Positions 26,462 through 36,952 of a DNA stretch of 64,000 nt are shown in pieces. Origin of the DNA: Hyphomicrobiales bacterium (GTDB lineage Bacteria; Pseudomonadota; Alphaproteobacteria; Rhizobiales; Rhizobiaceae); NCBI GenBank assembly GCA_900471485.1, contig UCEU01000002.1, forward strand, positions 105,620 to 169,619, given 5' to 3'. A model generated the notes under the pieces. It was not told the origin of the DNA. It ran no database searches and saw only the letters and a program-made list of their open reading frames with translations. How positions within the stretch are numbered: position 1 is the first letter of the stretch; every line of letters begins with the position of its first letter. The translations under genes were made by a program, and so were the position numbers.

Positions 26462-27042
26462 ACGCCCTCGATCTCCAACGACCCCGGGTCCAGGCAGCAA
26501 CGGTCGGCAGTCTGCCTGTCATCGTCACCGAACGGCTGACGCTGCGGCCGCACCGGCTCTCCGATGCCGATGCCATTGCGGAATCGCTCTCCGATTTCGC
26601 GGTGACGCGGATGCTTGCGCGGGTGCCCGCACCCTATGACAGGCAGGATGCGCTGGACTGGCTGGTGCCGGTTACCGCGCGCGGTGCACGTGACTGGCAG
26701 TTCGCGATTACTGATGGCGACGACGCCCATATCGGCGTCGTTTCGATCGAGCTGCGGCATGGCCGCTGGCACCTCGGCTACTGGCTGAACCGCTACTACT
26801 GGCGGCGCGGCTACATGAGCGAGGCTGTCGCGGCGACCCTGGAGCGGTTTTCACGCCGGATGCCCGAGACCACGGTGCATTCAGGCGTGTTCGCTGACAA
26901 TCCCGCGTCGCTCCGGCTTCAGGAGAAGCTCGGCTTTCGCATGACCGGTTGCAGCGAAGTCTACAGCTTCGCGCGCAACACCATGGTCACGCATGTGGAG
27001 ACGATGCTGAAGCCCGGTGCCCTGCAGCCAAGGAGCGCCTGA
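26458..27042 (+). CDS. GNAT family N-acetyltransferase (second of a pair)
   Basis: A 194-residue RimJ/RimL-like acetyltransferase. Its domain begins VTERLTLRPHRLSDADAIAE, and motif A covers LGYWLNRYYWRRGYMSEAVA, followed by NPASLRLQEKLGFRMTG. It is a paralogue of the upstream gene with the same domain order, and the two are translationally coupled. The pair is usual for tandem duplication followed by divergence. The substrate is unknown. Confidence 0.88.
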   Translation: MNALDLQRPRVQAATVGSLPVIVTERLTLRPHRLSDADAIAESLSDFAVTRMLARVPAPYDRQDALDWLVPVTARGARDWQFAITDGDDAHIGVVSIELRHGRWHLGYWLNRYYWRRGYMSEAVAATLERFSRRMPETTVHSGVFADNPASLRLQEKLGFRMTGCSEVYSFARNTMVTHVETMLKPGALQPRSA

Positions 27043-27051
27043 AAAACAAGA

Positions 27052-27083
27052 ACGCCTCCGGCTTCGGCCGGGGGCGCTTTTCT
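27052..27083. terminator. Bidirectional TTCG-loop terminator
   Basis: CGCCTCCGGC-TTCG-GCCGGGGGCG sits between convergent genes, with TTTTC on the plus side and, on the minus strand, TTCTTGTTTTTC. It probably ends transcription from both sides. Confidence 0.8.
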
Positions 27084-27952
27084 CAATCGCCGATCTCCAG
27101 CCGGACGGGAAAATGGTCGGATCCCATTGCTGTGGTATCGACGCTTGCGGATTTCAGCCGGCGTTCGAGGCCGCAACTGACGAAGATGTAATCGAGATGC
27201 ATGCGTTTGCCGGGATCCGCGGGATCCATCCAGCTATAGCTATCAGGGGCGTAAGCTTTCAGCGCCGCGAGCGCGTCGATCGGCGTGCCGATGCGCGCGG
27301 TGCGGCCGTAATAGCCATCGCTGGCGCCGACGAAATTACAGTATTCGGGCGATTCCGGCAGCATGTTGAAATCGCCCATGACGACATAATCCTCCGGCAG
27401 CGGCAGGTCGTCGATGCTGAACTCCGAGGCTCCGGTGACCGATCCGCCTTCATGCGTGAAGGCGTTGATGCGGTCGTTCAGGTAGGCGAGTTGCCGGATA
27501 CGTTCGTCGTTGGACACATGGTCGAGATGGACGGAGTAGACGCGGAGCGCGCCGCCGGGCATGTCGATCACGGCCTCGGTCGCGCCGCGCTGCAGGTTGA
27601 GCTTGGATATGGTGCGGCTGCGCGGCAGCAGCAGGGTTCTGGTCGACAGGATCGGCCATCGCGACAGGATCATATTGCCGAACTGCATCCGGGTGTTACG
27701 CGGCGCGGGGGCGCCGTCGATCCTGTCTACGTGCAGATCGCAGGCGGGGCCATACACCCAGAAATAGTCGGGGAACAGGGCGGCGAGATCGGCCACCATG
27801 TCCGCGTGGCGGTTTCTGGTGAAGCCGCGCGTCACCTCCTGCAGCGCGATCACGTCGGCGCCGCGCACGCCATCGGCTATTCGCGCGAGATCGTAGAACC
27901 CGTCGAGACCGAAGCCGTACTGTATGTTATAGCTCGCAAACCTAACGATAAT
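27083..27952 (-). CDS. Endonuclease/exonuclease/phosphatase family protein
   Basis: A hydrolase of about 289 residues with the exonuclease III/phosphatase fold. Catalytic landmarks are FASYNIQYG at the start, the metal-binding Glu in DVIALQEV, HLDHVSN, GDFNMLPES, LDYIFVS and the closing GSDHFPV. The frame is open to an ATG at 28051, but that start lies inside the divergent obg gene. A GGAGG six bases before an ATT at 27952 suggests a rare ATT start; a GTG further up is the alternative. No signal peptide. The substrate (phosphodiester, sphingomyelin or nucleic acid) is not clear. Confidence 0.82.
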   Translation of the reverse strand: MIVRFASYNIQYGFGLDGFYDLARIADGVRGADVIALQEVTRGFTRNRHADMVADLAALFPDYFWVYGPACDLHVDRIDGAPAPRNTRMQFGNMILSRWPILSTRTLLLPRSRTISKLNLQRGATEAVIDMPGGALRVYSVHLDHVSNDERIRQLAYLNDRINAFTHEGGSVTGASEFSIDDLPLPEDYVVMGDFNMLPESPEYCNFVGASDGYYGRTARIGTPIDALAALKAYAPDSYSWMDPADPGKRMHLDYIFVSCGLERRLKSASVDTTAMGSDHFPVRLEIGD

Positions 27953-27969
27953 CTTTGACCTCCGGCTGA

Positions 27970-30263
<2,294 letters not shown>

Positions 30264-30271
<8 letters not shown>

Positions 30272-31547
30272 TACCGTTGCCCAGAGCCCTGATGTTGACG
30301 CGCTGATGAACGACATCGGCCGCAAGGCCAAGGCTGCTGCGCGACCGTTGGGCTTTGCGTCCACCGAAGCGAAGAACCGGGCGCTGAACGCCATGGCGGA
30401 TTCGATCCTTGCGAACAAGGACCGGATTTTGGCCGAGAACGCCAAGGACCTGGCCGACGTCTCCGGCACGGATATGCTCGCTTCCTTCGTCGACCGCCTG
30501 ACGCTCAACGAAGCACGGGTGGCTGATATGGCTGAGGGTATTCGCGCCATCGCGGCGCTGCCTGATCCAGTCGGCGAGGTGATCGCCGCATGGGATCGCC
30601 CGAACGGGCTGAAGATCGAGCGCGTCCGCACGCCGCTCGGCGTCATCGGCGTGATTTTCGAAAGCCGGCCGAATGTGACGGCGGATGCCGGCGCGCTTTG
30701 CCTCAAGGCGGGCAATGCGGTCATCCTGCGCTGTGGTTCGGATTCGCGACGGTCTTCGCAGGCGATCCACGATTGCCTCGTCGAGGGGCTGAAGGTCGTC
30801 GGCTTGCCCGAGCATGCGATCCAGCTGGTGCCGGTCGCAGACCGTGCCGCTGTCGGTGCGATGCTGCGCGGGCTGGAGGGCGCCATCGACGTTATCGTCC
30901 CGCGCGGCGGCAAGAGCCTTGTCGCGCGCGTACAGAACGAGGCGCGGGTGCCTGTCTTCGCCCATCTCGAGGGATTGTGCCACATCTACATCGACGCGTC
31001 GGCAGACCTCGATATGGCGCGCGATATCATCGTCAACGCCAAGATGCGCCGTACCGGCGTTTGCGGCGCGGTTGAAACGATTCTCGTCGACAGTTCCGTT
31101 GCCGAGTCCGATCTCCTGCCGCTTCTGGACGCGCTCTCTGGTGCCGGCTGCGAGGTTCGCGGTTCCGCCGCCGTGCTGAAGGTGGCCCCTTCGGCAACAC
31201 CGGCGACGGAAGAGGATTGGTCTACGGAATATCTGGACGCCATCGTTTCCGTTGCCGTCGTCGACGGCATCTCGGGAGCGATCGCGCATATCCAGAAGTA
31301 TTCCTCCAATCATACGGAAGCTGTGATCGCCGAGGATGCCGGCGTGGTGGCGCGGTTCTTCAACGAACTCGATTCGGCCATCCTGCTCCACAATGCATCG
31401 ACGCAGTTCGCCGATGGCGGCGAGTTCGGCATGGGAGCGGAGATCGGCATCGCGACCGGCAAGATGCATGCGCGCGGCCCGGTGGGCGTCGAGCAACTGA
31501 CCTCGTTCAATTACCGCGTACACGGTACGGGGCAGACCCGGCGCTGA
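30264..31547 (+). CDS. proA: Gamma-glutamyl phosphate reductase
   Basis: A 427-residue NADPH-dependent enzyme reducing gamma-glutamyl phosphate to the semialdehyde, second step of proline synthesis. Family blocks are [33 protein letters not shown], and the catalytic Cys in [12 protein letters not shown], followed by [20 protein letters not shown]. The length is normal. It overlaps proB and is followed after one base by nadD, so the whole obg-proB-proA-nadD group is likely one transcript. Confidence 0.97.
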
Positions 31548-31548
31548 T

Positions 31549-32178
31549 TTGACCAATATCGAAACCGACCGACGCTATCTTCGAATGCCGCATGCCGAGC
31601 GGGGGATGGTCGTCGGTCTGTTCGGTGGCTCGTTCAACCCGCCGCACCAGGGCCATGCGCTGGTCGCCGAGATCGCGATCAAGCGGCTGGGCCTCGACCA
31701 GCTGTGGTGGATGGTCACCCCCGGCAATCCACTGAAGGAGCGCCGGGAGCTGCTGCCGCTGGCCGAACGCATTGCGCTGAGCGAGCGGCTGGCAAGGCAC
31801 CCGGCGATCAAGATCACGGCCTTCGAACGCAACTTCGAAACGAGCTTCACCGCCAACACGCTGGCGCGCGTCAAGGCTCGCAATCCGCATGTGCATTTCA
31901 TCTGGATCATGGGCGCGGACAGCCTGAAGACGTTTCACCGCTGGCAGAAGTGGCAGGAGATAGCGCGGACCTTCCCGATCGCCGTCATCGACCGTCCCGG
32001 CTCGACCTTGTCGTTCCTGTCGTCGAAAATGGCCAAGACCTTCGATTTCGCTCGTGTCGACGAGGATGATTCCCGGGCTTTGTGGAAACGCCAGGCTCCG
32101 GCATGGACCTTCATCCATGGGCCGAGATCCCGTCTGAGCTCGACGGCAATCCGCGCCAAAAACGGCGGTTCCAACTAA
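31549..32178 (+). CDS. nadD: Nicotinate-nucleotide adenylyltransferase
   Basis: A 209-residue enzyme joining nicotinate mononucleotide and ATP to form deamido-NAD, an essential step in NAD synthesis. The nucleotidyltransferase motif GGSFNPPHQGH is near residue 25, and the C-terminal ISSTxIR-type motif appears as RLSSTAIRAK. The frame starts at a TTG just after the proA stop. An ATG 36 bases later or another 21 beyond it could also serve, since none has a convincing ribosome site. Confidence 0.94.
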   Translation: MTNIETDRRYLRMPHAERGMVVGLFGGSFNPPHQGHALVAEIAIKRLGLDQLWWMVTPGNPLKERRELLPLAERIALSERLARHPAIKITAFERNFETSFTANTLARVKARNPHVHFIWIMGADSLKTFHRWQKWQEIARTFPIAVIDRPGSTLSFLSSKMAKTFDFARVDEDDSRALWKRQAPAWTFIHGPRSRLSSTAIRAKNGGSN

Positions 32179-32197
32179 ACTTACCGATTGCCCATAA

Positions 32198-32233
32198 AGC
32201 AAAAGCCCGACGGGGGAGGATCCGTCGGGCTTT
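32198..32233. terminator. Terminator shared by the small RNA and nadD
   Basis: An 11-bp stem with an 8-base loop, flanked by A/T runs on both sides, lies 20 bases after the nadD stop. On the minus strand it is the 3' hairpin of the small RNA. It probably ends obg-proBA-nadD transcription too. Confidence 0.85.
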
Positions 32234-32314
32234 CTAAACTTGATCGACAACTGGGAGGAGGAGTGTTGCCGATCCATATCGAACGACTTTGGGAGGAGGA
32301 GATCGTCGTTCGAT
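32198..32314 (-). ncRNA. Three-hairpin small RNA with CCUCCUCCC loops (cuckoo/anti-Shine-Dalgarno type)
   Basis: Read on the minus strand, the predicted RNA of about 117 bases folds into three hairpins. Hairpin 1 (32278-32314) has a perfect 10-bp stem ATCGAACGAC/GTCGTTCGAT with CTCCTCCTCCC in the loop. Hairpin 2 (32242-32274) has stem GATCGGCAAC/GTTGTCGATC, which pairs fully only on the minus strand through one G-U wobble, with loop ACTCCTCCTCCCA. Hairpin 3 (32202-32233) is the terminator, stem AAGCCCGACGG/CCGTCGGGCTT, loop ATCCTCCC, then TTTTGCTTT. Repeated loops complementary to Shine-Dalgarno sequences are the defining feature of the cuckoo RNA family of Rhizobiales, as I remember it. It would act by pairing with ribosome binding sites of target mRNAs. 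Confidence 0.82.
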
Positions 32315-32320
32315 GAGTAT

Positions 32321-32349
32321 GTTGTATCACAGTTTTCGCGACGCGGAAG
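32321..32349 (-). promoter_or_regulatory. Promoter of the small RNA
   Basis: On the minus strand CTTCCG (32344-32349) and TACAAC (32321-32326) are separated by 17 bases. This places the start near 32314-32316, right at the first hairpin. Confidence 0.55.
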
Positions 32350-32356
32350 CCGTTAC

Positions 32357-32374
32357 GCTGCATTGCAGCAATGC
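32357..32374. promoter_or_regulatory. Overlapping palindromes upstream of the small RNA promoter
   Basis: GCTGC-ATT-GCAGC (32357-32369) has the CTGC-N3-GCAG core, identical to that at 11206-11216. It overlaps GCATTGC-A-GCAATGC (32360-32374), a perfect 7-bp inverted repeat. The pair lies eight bases before the -35 element of the small RNA. A PhaR/AniA-type site is one reading. Confidence 0.45.
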
Positions 32375-32531
32375 GCTTGATGCATGGTTGTCGCGTCTGA
32401 CAGGCTAATCTGCTCGTTTTGTTGGCATTTCTATCCCCCGCGTATTCCGTTCACAACTATGTGAGTGATGCGCAGACTGTTCTCATCGTGTTGTATTCCA
32501 CCGAATATAGCGCTGGCCAAGTTTGTGATCA

Positions 32532-32555
32532 CGTTATATCTCTGGGAATATTTCG
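32532..32555. promoter_or_regulatory. Candidate ModE operator before modA
   Basis: CGTTATAT, eight bases, then ATATTTCG forms an imperfect inverted repeat (six of eight positions). The half site CGTTATAT agrees with known ModE boxes. It lies 17 bases before the modA start, where bound molybdate-ModE would block expression. Confidence 0.4.
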
Positions 32556-32572
32556 AAAATGGGGACTGAGAT

Positions 32573-33358
32573 ATGATCAATCGTCGTCAATGGGTGAAGT
32601 TTGCGGTCGCGGCCGTATCGGTCGCATTCCTGGGTACGGCTGCACTGCCTGCCATGGCTGCGGAAAAGGTTACGGTCTTCGCTGCCGCCAGCCTGAAGAA
32701 CGCTCTTGATGCCGCCAATGCGGCCTGGGCAAAGGAAAGCGGCAAGGAAGCCACCGCTTCTTATGCGGCGAGTTCGGCTCTTGCGAAGCAGATCGAAGGC
32801 GGCGCGCCGGCCGATGTGTTCATCTCGGCGGATCTCGACTGGATGGATTATCTCGCCAAGAAGGACCTGATCAAGGCCGATACCCGTTCCAACCTTCTCG
32901 GCAATCGTATCGTGCTCGTTGCCGCCAAGGACAAGGCGAAGCCTGTCGATATCAAACAGGACTTCGACCTTTCCGGTCTGCTCGGCGATGGCAAGCTTGC
33001 GATGGGTGAAGTGAAATCGGTGCCCGCCGGCAAGTACGGCAAGGCAGCGCTCGAAAAGCTTGGCGTTTGGTCGTCGGTCGAATCCAAGGTTGCCGGTGCG
33101 GAAAGTGTTCGCGCGGCGCTCGCGCTCGTATCGCGCGGCGAGGCGCCCTACGGCATCGTTTACCAGACCGACGTGACGGCCGATCCCGGCGTCGCGATCG
33201 TCGGCACCTTCCCGGCTGAATCGCATGCGCCGATCATCTACCCGATCGCCATCCTTGCCGAGAGCAAGAACCCCGATGCCGCAGGCTATCTTGAATTCCT
33301 GAAATCGGAAAAGGCCGCGCACTTCTTCACCGAACAGGGCTTCACCGTTCTGAAATGA
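32573..33358 (+). CDS. modA: Molybdate-binding periplasmic protein ModA
   Basis: A 261-residue binding protein of the molybdate ABC transporter. The signal peptide runs from MINRRQWVKF through AAVSVAFLGTAALPAMA with cleavage before AEKV. The mature protein opens VTVFAAASLKNALD, where the Ser contacts molybdate, followed by ASYAASSALAKQIEGGAPADVFISAD, another conserved ligand loop. The C-terminus has YPIAILAESKNPDAA. It is first of modABC; a ModE-like site precedes it. Tungstate may also bind, as in the family generally. Confidence 0.96.
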   Translation: MINRRQWVKFAVAAVSVAFLGTAALPAMAAEKVTVFAAASLKNALDAANAAWAKESGKEATASYAASSALAKQIEGGAPADVFISADLDWMDYLAKKDLIKADTRSNLLGNRIVLVAAKDKAKPVDIKQDFDLSGLLGDGKLAMGEVKSVPAGKYGKAALEKLGVWSSVESKVAGAESVRAALALVSRGEAPYGIVYQTDVTADPGVAIVGTFPAESHAPIIYPIAILAESKNPDAAGYLEFLKSEKAAHFFTEQGFTVLK

Positions 33359-33401
33359 TTGCGCTTTCCCGGCCGGTGTCCTAGCGTGGTGCCGGTCGGG
33401 G

Positions 33402-34130
33402 ATGCTTCTGCATGTGGGGATGATGGGCTTGGATGCACTTGGCCTGAGCAGCGACGAATGGACGGCAATTCTGCTCAGTCTGCGCGTTTCCGTGGTGGCG
33501 ATGCTTGCGAGCCTCCCGTTCGGGATTGCGGTCGCCTTTTTGCTGGCCCGTGGACGCTTCTGGGGCAAGTCCGTTCTGAATGGCATCGTTCACCTGCCGC
33601 TGATCCTGCCGCCTGTCGTGACGGGCTTTATCCTGCTCGTTCTATTTGGCCGCCGTGGGCCTATCGGCGCCTTTCTTGACCAGTATTTCGGGATCGTCTT
33701 TTCGTTTCGCTGGACCGGCGCGGCGCTTGCCTGCGCGGTCATGGCGTTTCCGCTGATGGTGCGCAGCATCCGGCTCTCGATCGAGTCGATCGACCGGAAG
33801 CTTGAGGAAGCGGCGGGAACGCTCGGCGCAGCACCTCTTTGGGTTTTCGTGACGGTCACGCTGCCGCTTGCCCTGCCGGGTATCATCGCCGGCATGATCC
33901 TCGCTTTCGCCAAGGCCATGGGCGAGTTCGGTGCGACGATTACCTTCGTTTCCAATATTCCCGGGGAGACACAGACCCTGTCGGCGGCGATCTATTCCTT
34001 CACCCAGGTTCCTGGTGGCGATGCCGGCGCGCTACGCCTGACGCTGATCGCGGTCGGGATCTCCATGGCGGCTCTCTTGGCCTCGGAGTTCATGTCACGT
34101 CTCGTGGGCCGGAGGATCGAGCCGGAATGA
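33402..34130 (+). CDS. modB: Molybdate ABC transporter permease ModB
   Basis: A 242-residue inner-membrane permease with five or six helices. Its opening [20 protein letters not shown] and the [19 protein letters not shown] segment are typical of ModB. The coupling loop is [20 protein letters not shown], and [20 protein letters not shown] follows. Three in-frame ATG codons (33402, 33420, 33423) are possible and none has a good ribosome site; I give the longest. The stop overlaps the modC start as ATGA. Confidence 0.95.
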   Translation: MLLHVGMMGLDALGLSSDEWTAILLSLRVSVVAMLASLPFGIAVAFLLARGRFWGKSVLNGIVHLPLILPPVVTGFILLVLFGRRGPIGAFLDQYFGIVFSFRWTGAALACAVMAFPLMVRSIRLSIESIDRKLEEAAGTLGAAPLWVFVTVTLPLALPGIIAGMILAFAKAMGEFGATITFVSNIPGETQTLSAAIYSFTQVPGGDAGALRLTLIAVGISMAALLASEFMSRLVGRRIEPE

Positions 34131-35194
34131 CGCTCGATGTCGCCATAAAGCACAAGCTCGGAGCATTTTCGCTCGATGCCGCCTTCACCTCGGAGCGCGG
34201 CATCACCGCGCTGTTCGGGCGCTCGGGATCCGGCAAGACCTCGATGATAAGGATCATTGCCGGGCTGACGAAGCCGGACGAAGGACGCGTGGTGCTCGAT
34301 GGCGAAGTGCTCACCGACACCACGAAGCGAACCATCGTGCCCAAGCACCGCCGGCGCTTCGGCTATGTCTTCCAGGAAGCGCGGCTTTTTCCACATCTGA
34401 GCGTACGCCAGAACCTCTCCTATGGGCGGTGGTTCGCTCCTCGCGCCAGTGAGACCGAAAGTCTGGACCGGATCGTCAGTCTGCTTGGCATCGAGGCGCT
34501 TTTGGAGCGCAAGCCGCACCGTCTCTCCGGTGGCGAAAAGCAGCGTGTGGCGATTGGGCGGGCTCTCTTGTCGTCTCCGAGGTTGCTGCTGATGGATGAG
34601 CCGCTCGCGGCGCTTGATGATGCACGCAAGGCCGAGGTGATGCCCTATCTGGAGCGACTGCGCGACGAGATGGATATTCCAATCGTCTATGTCAGCCACT
34701 CCATCGCCGAGGTCGTGCGATTGGCCGATCAGGTTGTTGTCATGCGCGATGGCAAGGTCGAGGCGGTCGGTGCGGCCACCGATGTGCTCAGCCATCCGCT
34801 GGCCGCGCTGGATCGCCGCGAAGCCGGGGCAGTGCTGACGGGGCGGGTGGAAAGCGTCGATGCGCGCCTGGGGCTGACGACGATCGCCTTGAAGAGAGAC
34901 GGCCTGCTTCTTCCCGGCGCGGTGGCACTCCCGGGAACGCCGGTGCGCGTGCGCATTCCCTCGCGCGATGTCATGCTGGCGACCAAACGTCCGGAGGGTT
35001 TGAGCGCTCTCAACGTGCTGGAAGGGACAATCCTGGAACTGACGCCGGCGGGCGATGCGACCGTCGATATCAGGGTCGACTGCGGCGGCGATACGATCTC
35101 CGCACGGATCACGGCCTTTTCCGCCGAGCGGTTGGCGCTGGTTGCCGGCATGCCTGTTTTCGCCGTCATCAAGACGGTAGCTCTCGAGCAGTAA
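34127..35194 (+). CDS. modC: Molybdate ABC transporter ATP-binding protein ModC
   Basis: A 355-residue ATPase. Walker A is GRSGSGKTS near residue 32, the signature [16 protein letters not shown] and Walker [14 protein letters not shown] follow, and the last 65 residues form a TOBE/Mop domain ([20 protein letters not shown]) that binds oxyanions and allows trans-inhibition. It overlaps modB by four bases and ends directly against the convergent ModE-like gene, with no space between the two stops. Confidence 0.95.
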   Translation: MTLDVAIKHKLGAFSLDAAFTSERGITALFGRSGSGKTSMIRIIAGLTKPDEGRVVLDGEVLTDTTKRTIVPKHRRRFGYVFQEARLFPHLSVRQNLSYGRWFAPRASETESLDRIVSLLGIEALLERKPHRLSGGEKQRVAIGRALLSSPRLLLMDEPLAALDDARKAEVMPYLERLRDEMDIPIVYVSHSIAEVVRLADQVVVMRDGKVEAVGAATDVLSHPLAALDRREAGAVLTGRVESVDARLGLTTIALKRDGLLLPGAVALPGTPVRVRIPSRDVMLATKRPEGLSALNVLEGTILELTPAGDATVDIRVDCGGDTISARITAFSAERLALVAGMPVFAVIKTVALEQ

Positions 35195-35572
35195 TCAGTC
35201 TTTGCCGTTTCCGTCGGGTGACTGATTGGCCCGTAGCCATGTCAGATCCTCCGCGAGCGCGACCCGCAGTGTCAGTTCCATATGCCTGAAGCGGGCGAGC
35301 AGATCCTCGCCGAACGGCGTGACAGCGGCGCCACCGCCCTTCTGGCCACCGCGCTGGGAGGATACGACGGGTTCCTTGAACATGGCGTTCATGTCGCTGA
35401 CCAGCAGCCATGCGCGGCGGTAGGACATATCCATGGCGCGGCCGGCCGCCGAAATCGAGCCGGTTTCCCTGATGTGCTCGAGCAGTTCCATCTTGCCGCG
35501 GCCGAGACGGTTGTCGTGCGGAAAATCGATTCTCAAAATGGGTGACAAGCTGTCGTCTGCGGCGGTCTTCAT
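35195..35572 (-). CDS. ModE-type stand-alone winged-helix regulator
   Basis: A 125-residue DNA-binding protein. The LysR-like winged helix of ModE is clear: LLEHIRETGSISAAGRAMDM followed by SYRRAWLLVSDMNAMF, then the Gly-rich wing QRGGQKGGGAAVTPFG. The C-terminal molybdate-binding Mop domains of full ModE are absent, so it is an N-terminal-domain-only form. It lies tail to tail with modC. It is likely to control modABC or molybdoenzyme genes, but how it senses molybdate without Mop domains is not visible. An alternative is a LysR-substrate-free regulator of another regulon. Confidence 0.88.
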   Translation of the reverse strand: MKTAADDSLSPILRIDFPHDNRLGRGKMELLEHIRETGSISAAGRAMDMSYRRAWLLVSDMNAMFKEPVVSSQRGGQKGGGAAVTPFGEDLLARFRHMELTLRVALAEDLTWLRANQSPDGNGKD

Positions 35573-35773
35573 TGGCGGCTCTTCGGGCTTCTGGATGGCG
35601 CCGACACTTTACGCACCGGCGGATCGGCTGTACACAGCCCGCACCCGCGGAGTTGTACCGGCAATGCCTGTTCTCCGCCCAAATACGGCATTCATGCTTT
35701 GTGATCGGCAGCGTCTTGAAACGTTGATGATTCGGTGCCTATCTTAATCATGATCCGGTTCGCTGGATCAGTG

Positions 35774-36223
35774 ATGTGCATAGTTTGTCATTCCGAGAAA
35801 GGGAAAGCACTGACAACAGTACACGCCAAGGGAAGAACGCCTGCCGTTGTTGTCCCGAAGAGCCCGGAACGTGGCGACGATGCCGCTGCCCGCGCCTTGC
35901 ACGCCGTCCTCGTCAGTCTCGAGGACTCCAAAGCTGAAGATATCGTTTCCATCGACATTGCCGGAAAATCGGCGCTCGGCGACTTCATGGTAGTCGTGTC
36001 GGGTCGTTCGAGCAGGCATGTCATGGCGATTGCCGACCATCTGCTCACCGACCTGAAGGACGAGGGTTTCGGCTCCGCCCGTGTCGAGGGCAAGGATGCC
36101 GGTGATTGGATCCTGATCGATACCGGCGATGTCATAGTGCATGTCTTCCGTCCTGAAATTCGCGAGTTCTACAACATCGAAAAGATGTGGGCGGCTCCGG
36201 ATCTGGACGAAACGCTGCACTGA
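35774..36223 (+). CDS. rsfS: Ribosomal silencing factor RsfS
   Basis: A 149-residue protein that binds L14 and blocks subunit joining in starvation. The RsfS domain spans ALHAVLVSLEDSKAEDIVSI, SALGDFMVVVSGRSSRHVMA, DAGDWILIDTGDVIVHVFRP and REFYNIEKMW. The start is uncertain: an ATG at 35774 gives a Cys-containing N-terminal tail, and a CTG or TTG-like start about 13 codons later would give a more usual length. It precedes rlmH, its common partner gene. Confidence 0.93.
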   Translation: MCIVCHSEKGKALTTVHAKGRTPAVVVPKSPERGDDAAARALHAVLVSLEDSKAEDIVSIDIAGKSALGDFMVVVSGRSSRHVMAIADHLLTDLKDEGFGSARVEGKDAGDWILIDTGDVIVHVFRPEIREFYNIEKMWAAPDLDETLH

Positions 36224-36336
36224 CACCTGTCTGGACGCTTTGACCGGCGACTGATACACGGCGGCCGATGAGCCGGAGTTGATGCTCCGCTCGCAGCTGC
36301 GGCTGTGTCAACGGAATCGATGGCGGGAGCGGACGG

Positions 36337-36819
36337 ATGCGCATTGGTCTTTTTGCCGTGGGGCGGCTGAAATCCGGCCCCGAGAAGGATCTTGCGGCGC
36401 GCTATTTCGACCGCTTCGCCAAGGCCGGTCCGGCCGTCGGGCTTGAATTTACCCGCGTTGCCGAGGTGGCGGAAAGCCGCGCCTCGAACGGCGAGACCCG
36501 CAAGCGCGATGAAGCGGCAATGCTGCAGAAGTCTCTCGCCGAGGGAAGCATCCTCATCCTGCTCGACGAGCGCGGCAAGGCGCTCGACAGCGAGGCCTTC
36601 GCCACCCTTCTCGGAAACTACCGCGATCAAGGCAAGCGTGACCTGACGATTGCGATCGGCGGCGCGGACGGACTGGATCCGGCGCTTTACGATCGCGCGG
36701 ACGCGACGATCTGCCTGGGCAAGATGACGTGGCCGCACCAGCTGGTGCGAACGCTGATCGCCGAACAGCTCTATCGCGCCGTCACTATTCTTTCCGGCCA
36801 CCCCTATCACCGTGTTTGA
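36337..36819 (+). CDS. rlmH: 23S rRNA (pseudouridine-1915-N3)-methyltransferase RlmH
   Basis: A 160-residue SPOUT-class methyltransferase that modifies helix 69 of 23S rRNA. It begins MRIGLFAVGRLKSGPEKDLA. Conserved parts are ILLDERGKALDSEAFA, the SAM knot LTIAIGGADGLDP, and the C-terminal LGKMTWPHQLVRTLIAEQLY and the YHRV end. The length is standard. The gap to rsfS is 113 bases. Confidence 0.96.
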   Translation: MRIGLFAVGRLKSGPEKDLAARYFDRFAKAGPAVGLEFTRVAEVAESRASNGETRKRDEAAMLQKSLAEGSILILLDERGKALDSEAFATLLGNYRDQGKRDLTIAIGGADGLDPALYDRADATICLGKMTWPHQLVRTLIAEQLYRAVTILSGHPYHRV

Positions 36820-36952
36820 AGCCATCTTGTTTCGGGTCGGGCCGTTCACGCAGACTTGCCTTGCGCGTGTGGGCGCGATCCCGCAATGCTTCTGGCAAAG
36901 CATGTCAAATCAGCTTAATCTCCGCGCGATTTGAGAGGACTTTCGGACAGGC

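Larger units (their letters stand above)
32179..32572. other. 394-base nadD-modA intergenic region
   Basis: This region contains a minus-strand small RNA gene with its own promoter and terminator (32198-32349), a pair of overlapping palindromes at 32357-32374, an AT-rich stretch, and the presumed modA promoter with a candidate ModE site at 32532-32555. No protein gene is supported. Confidence 0.75.
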
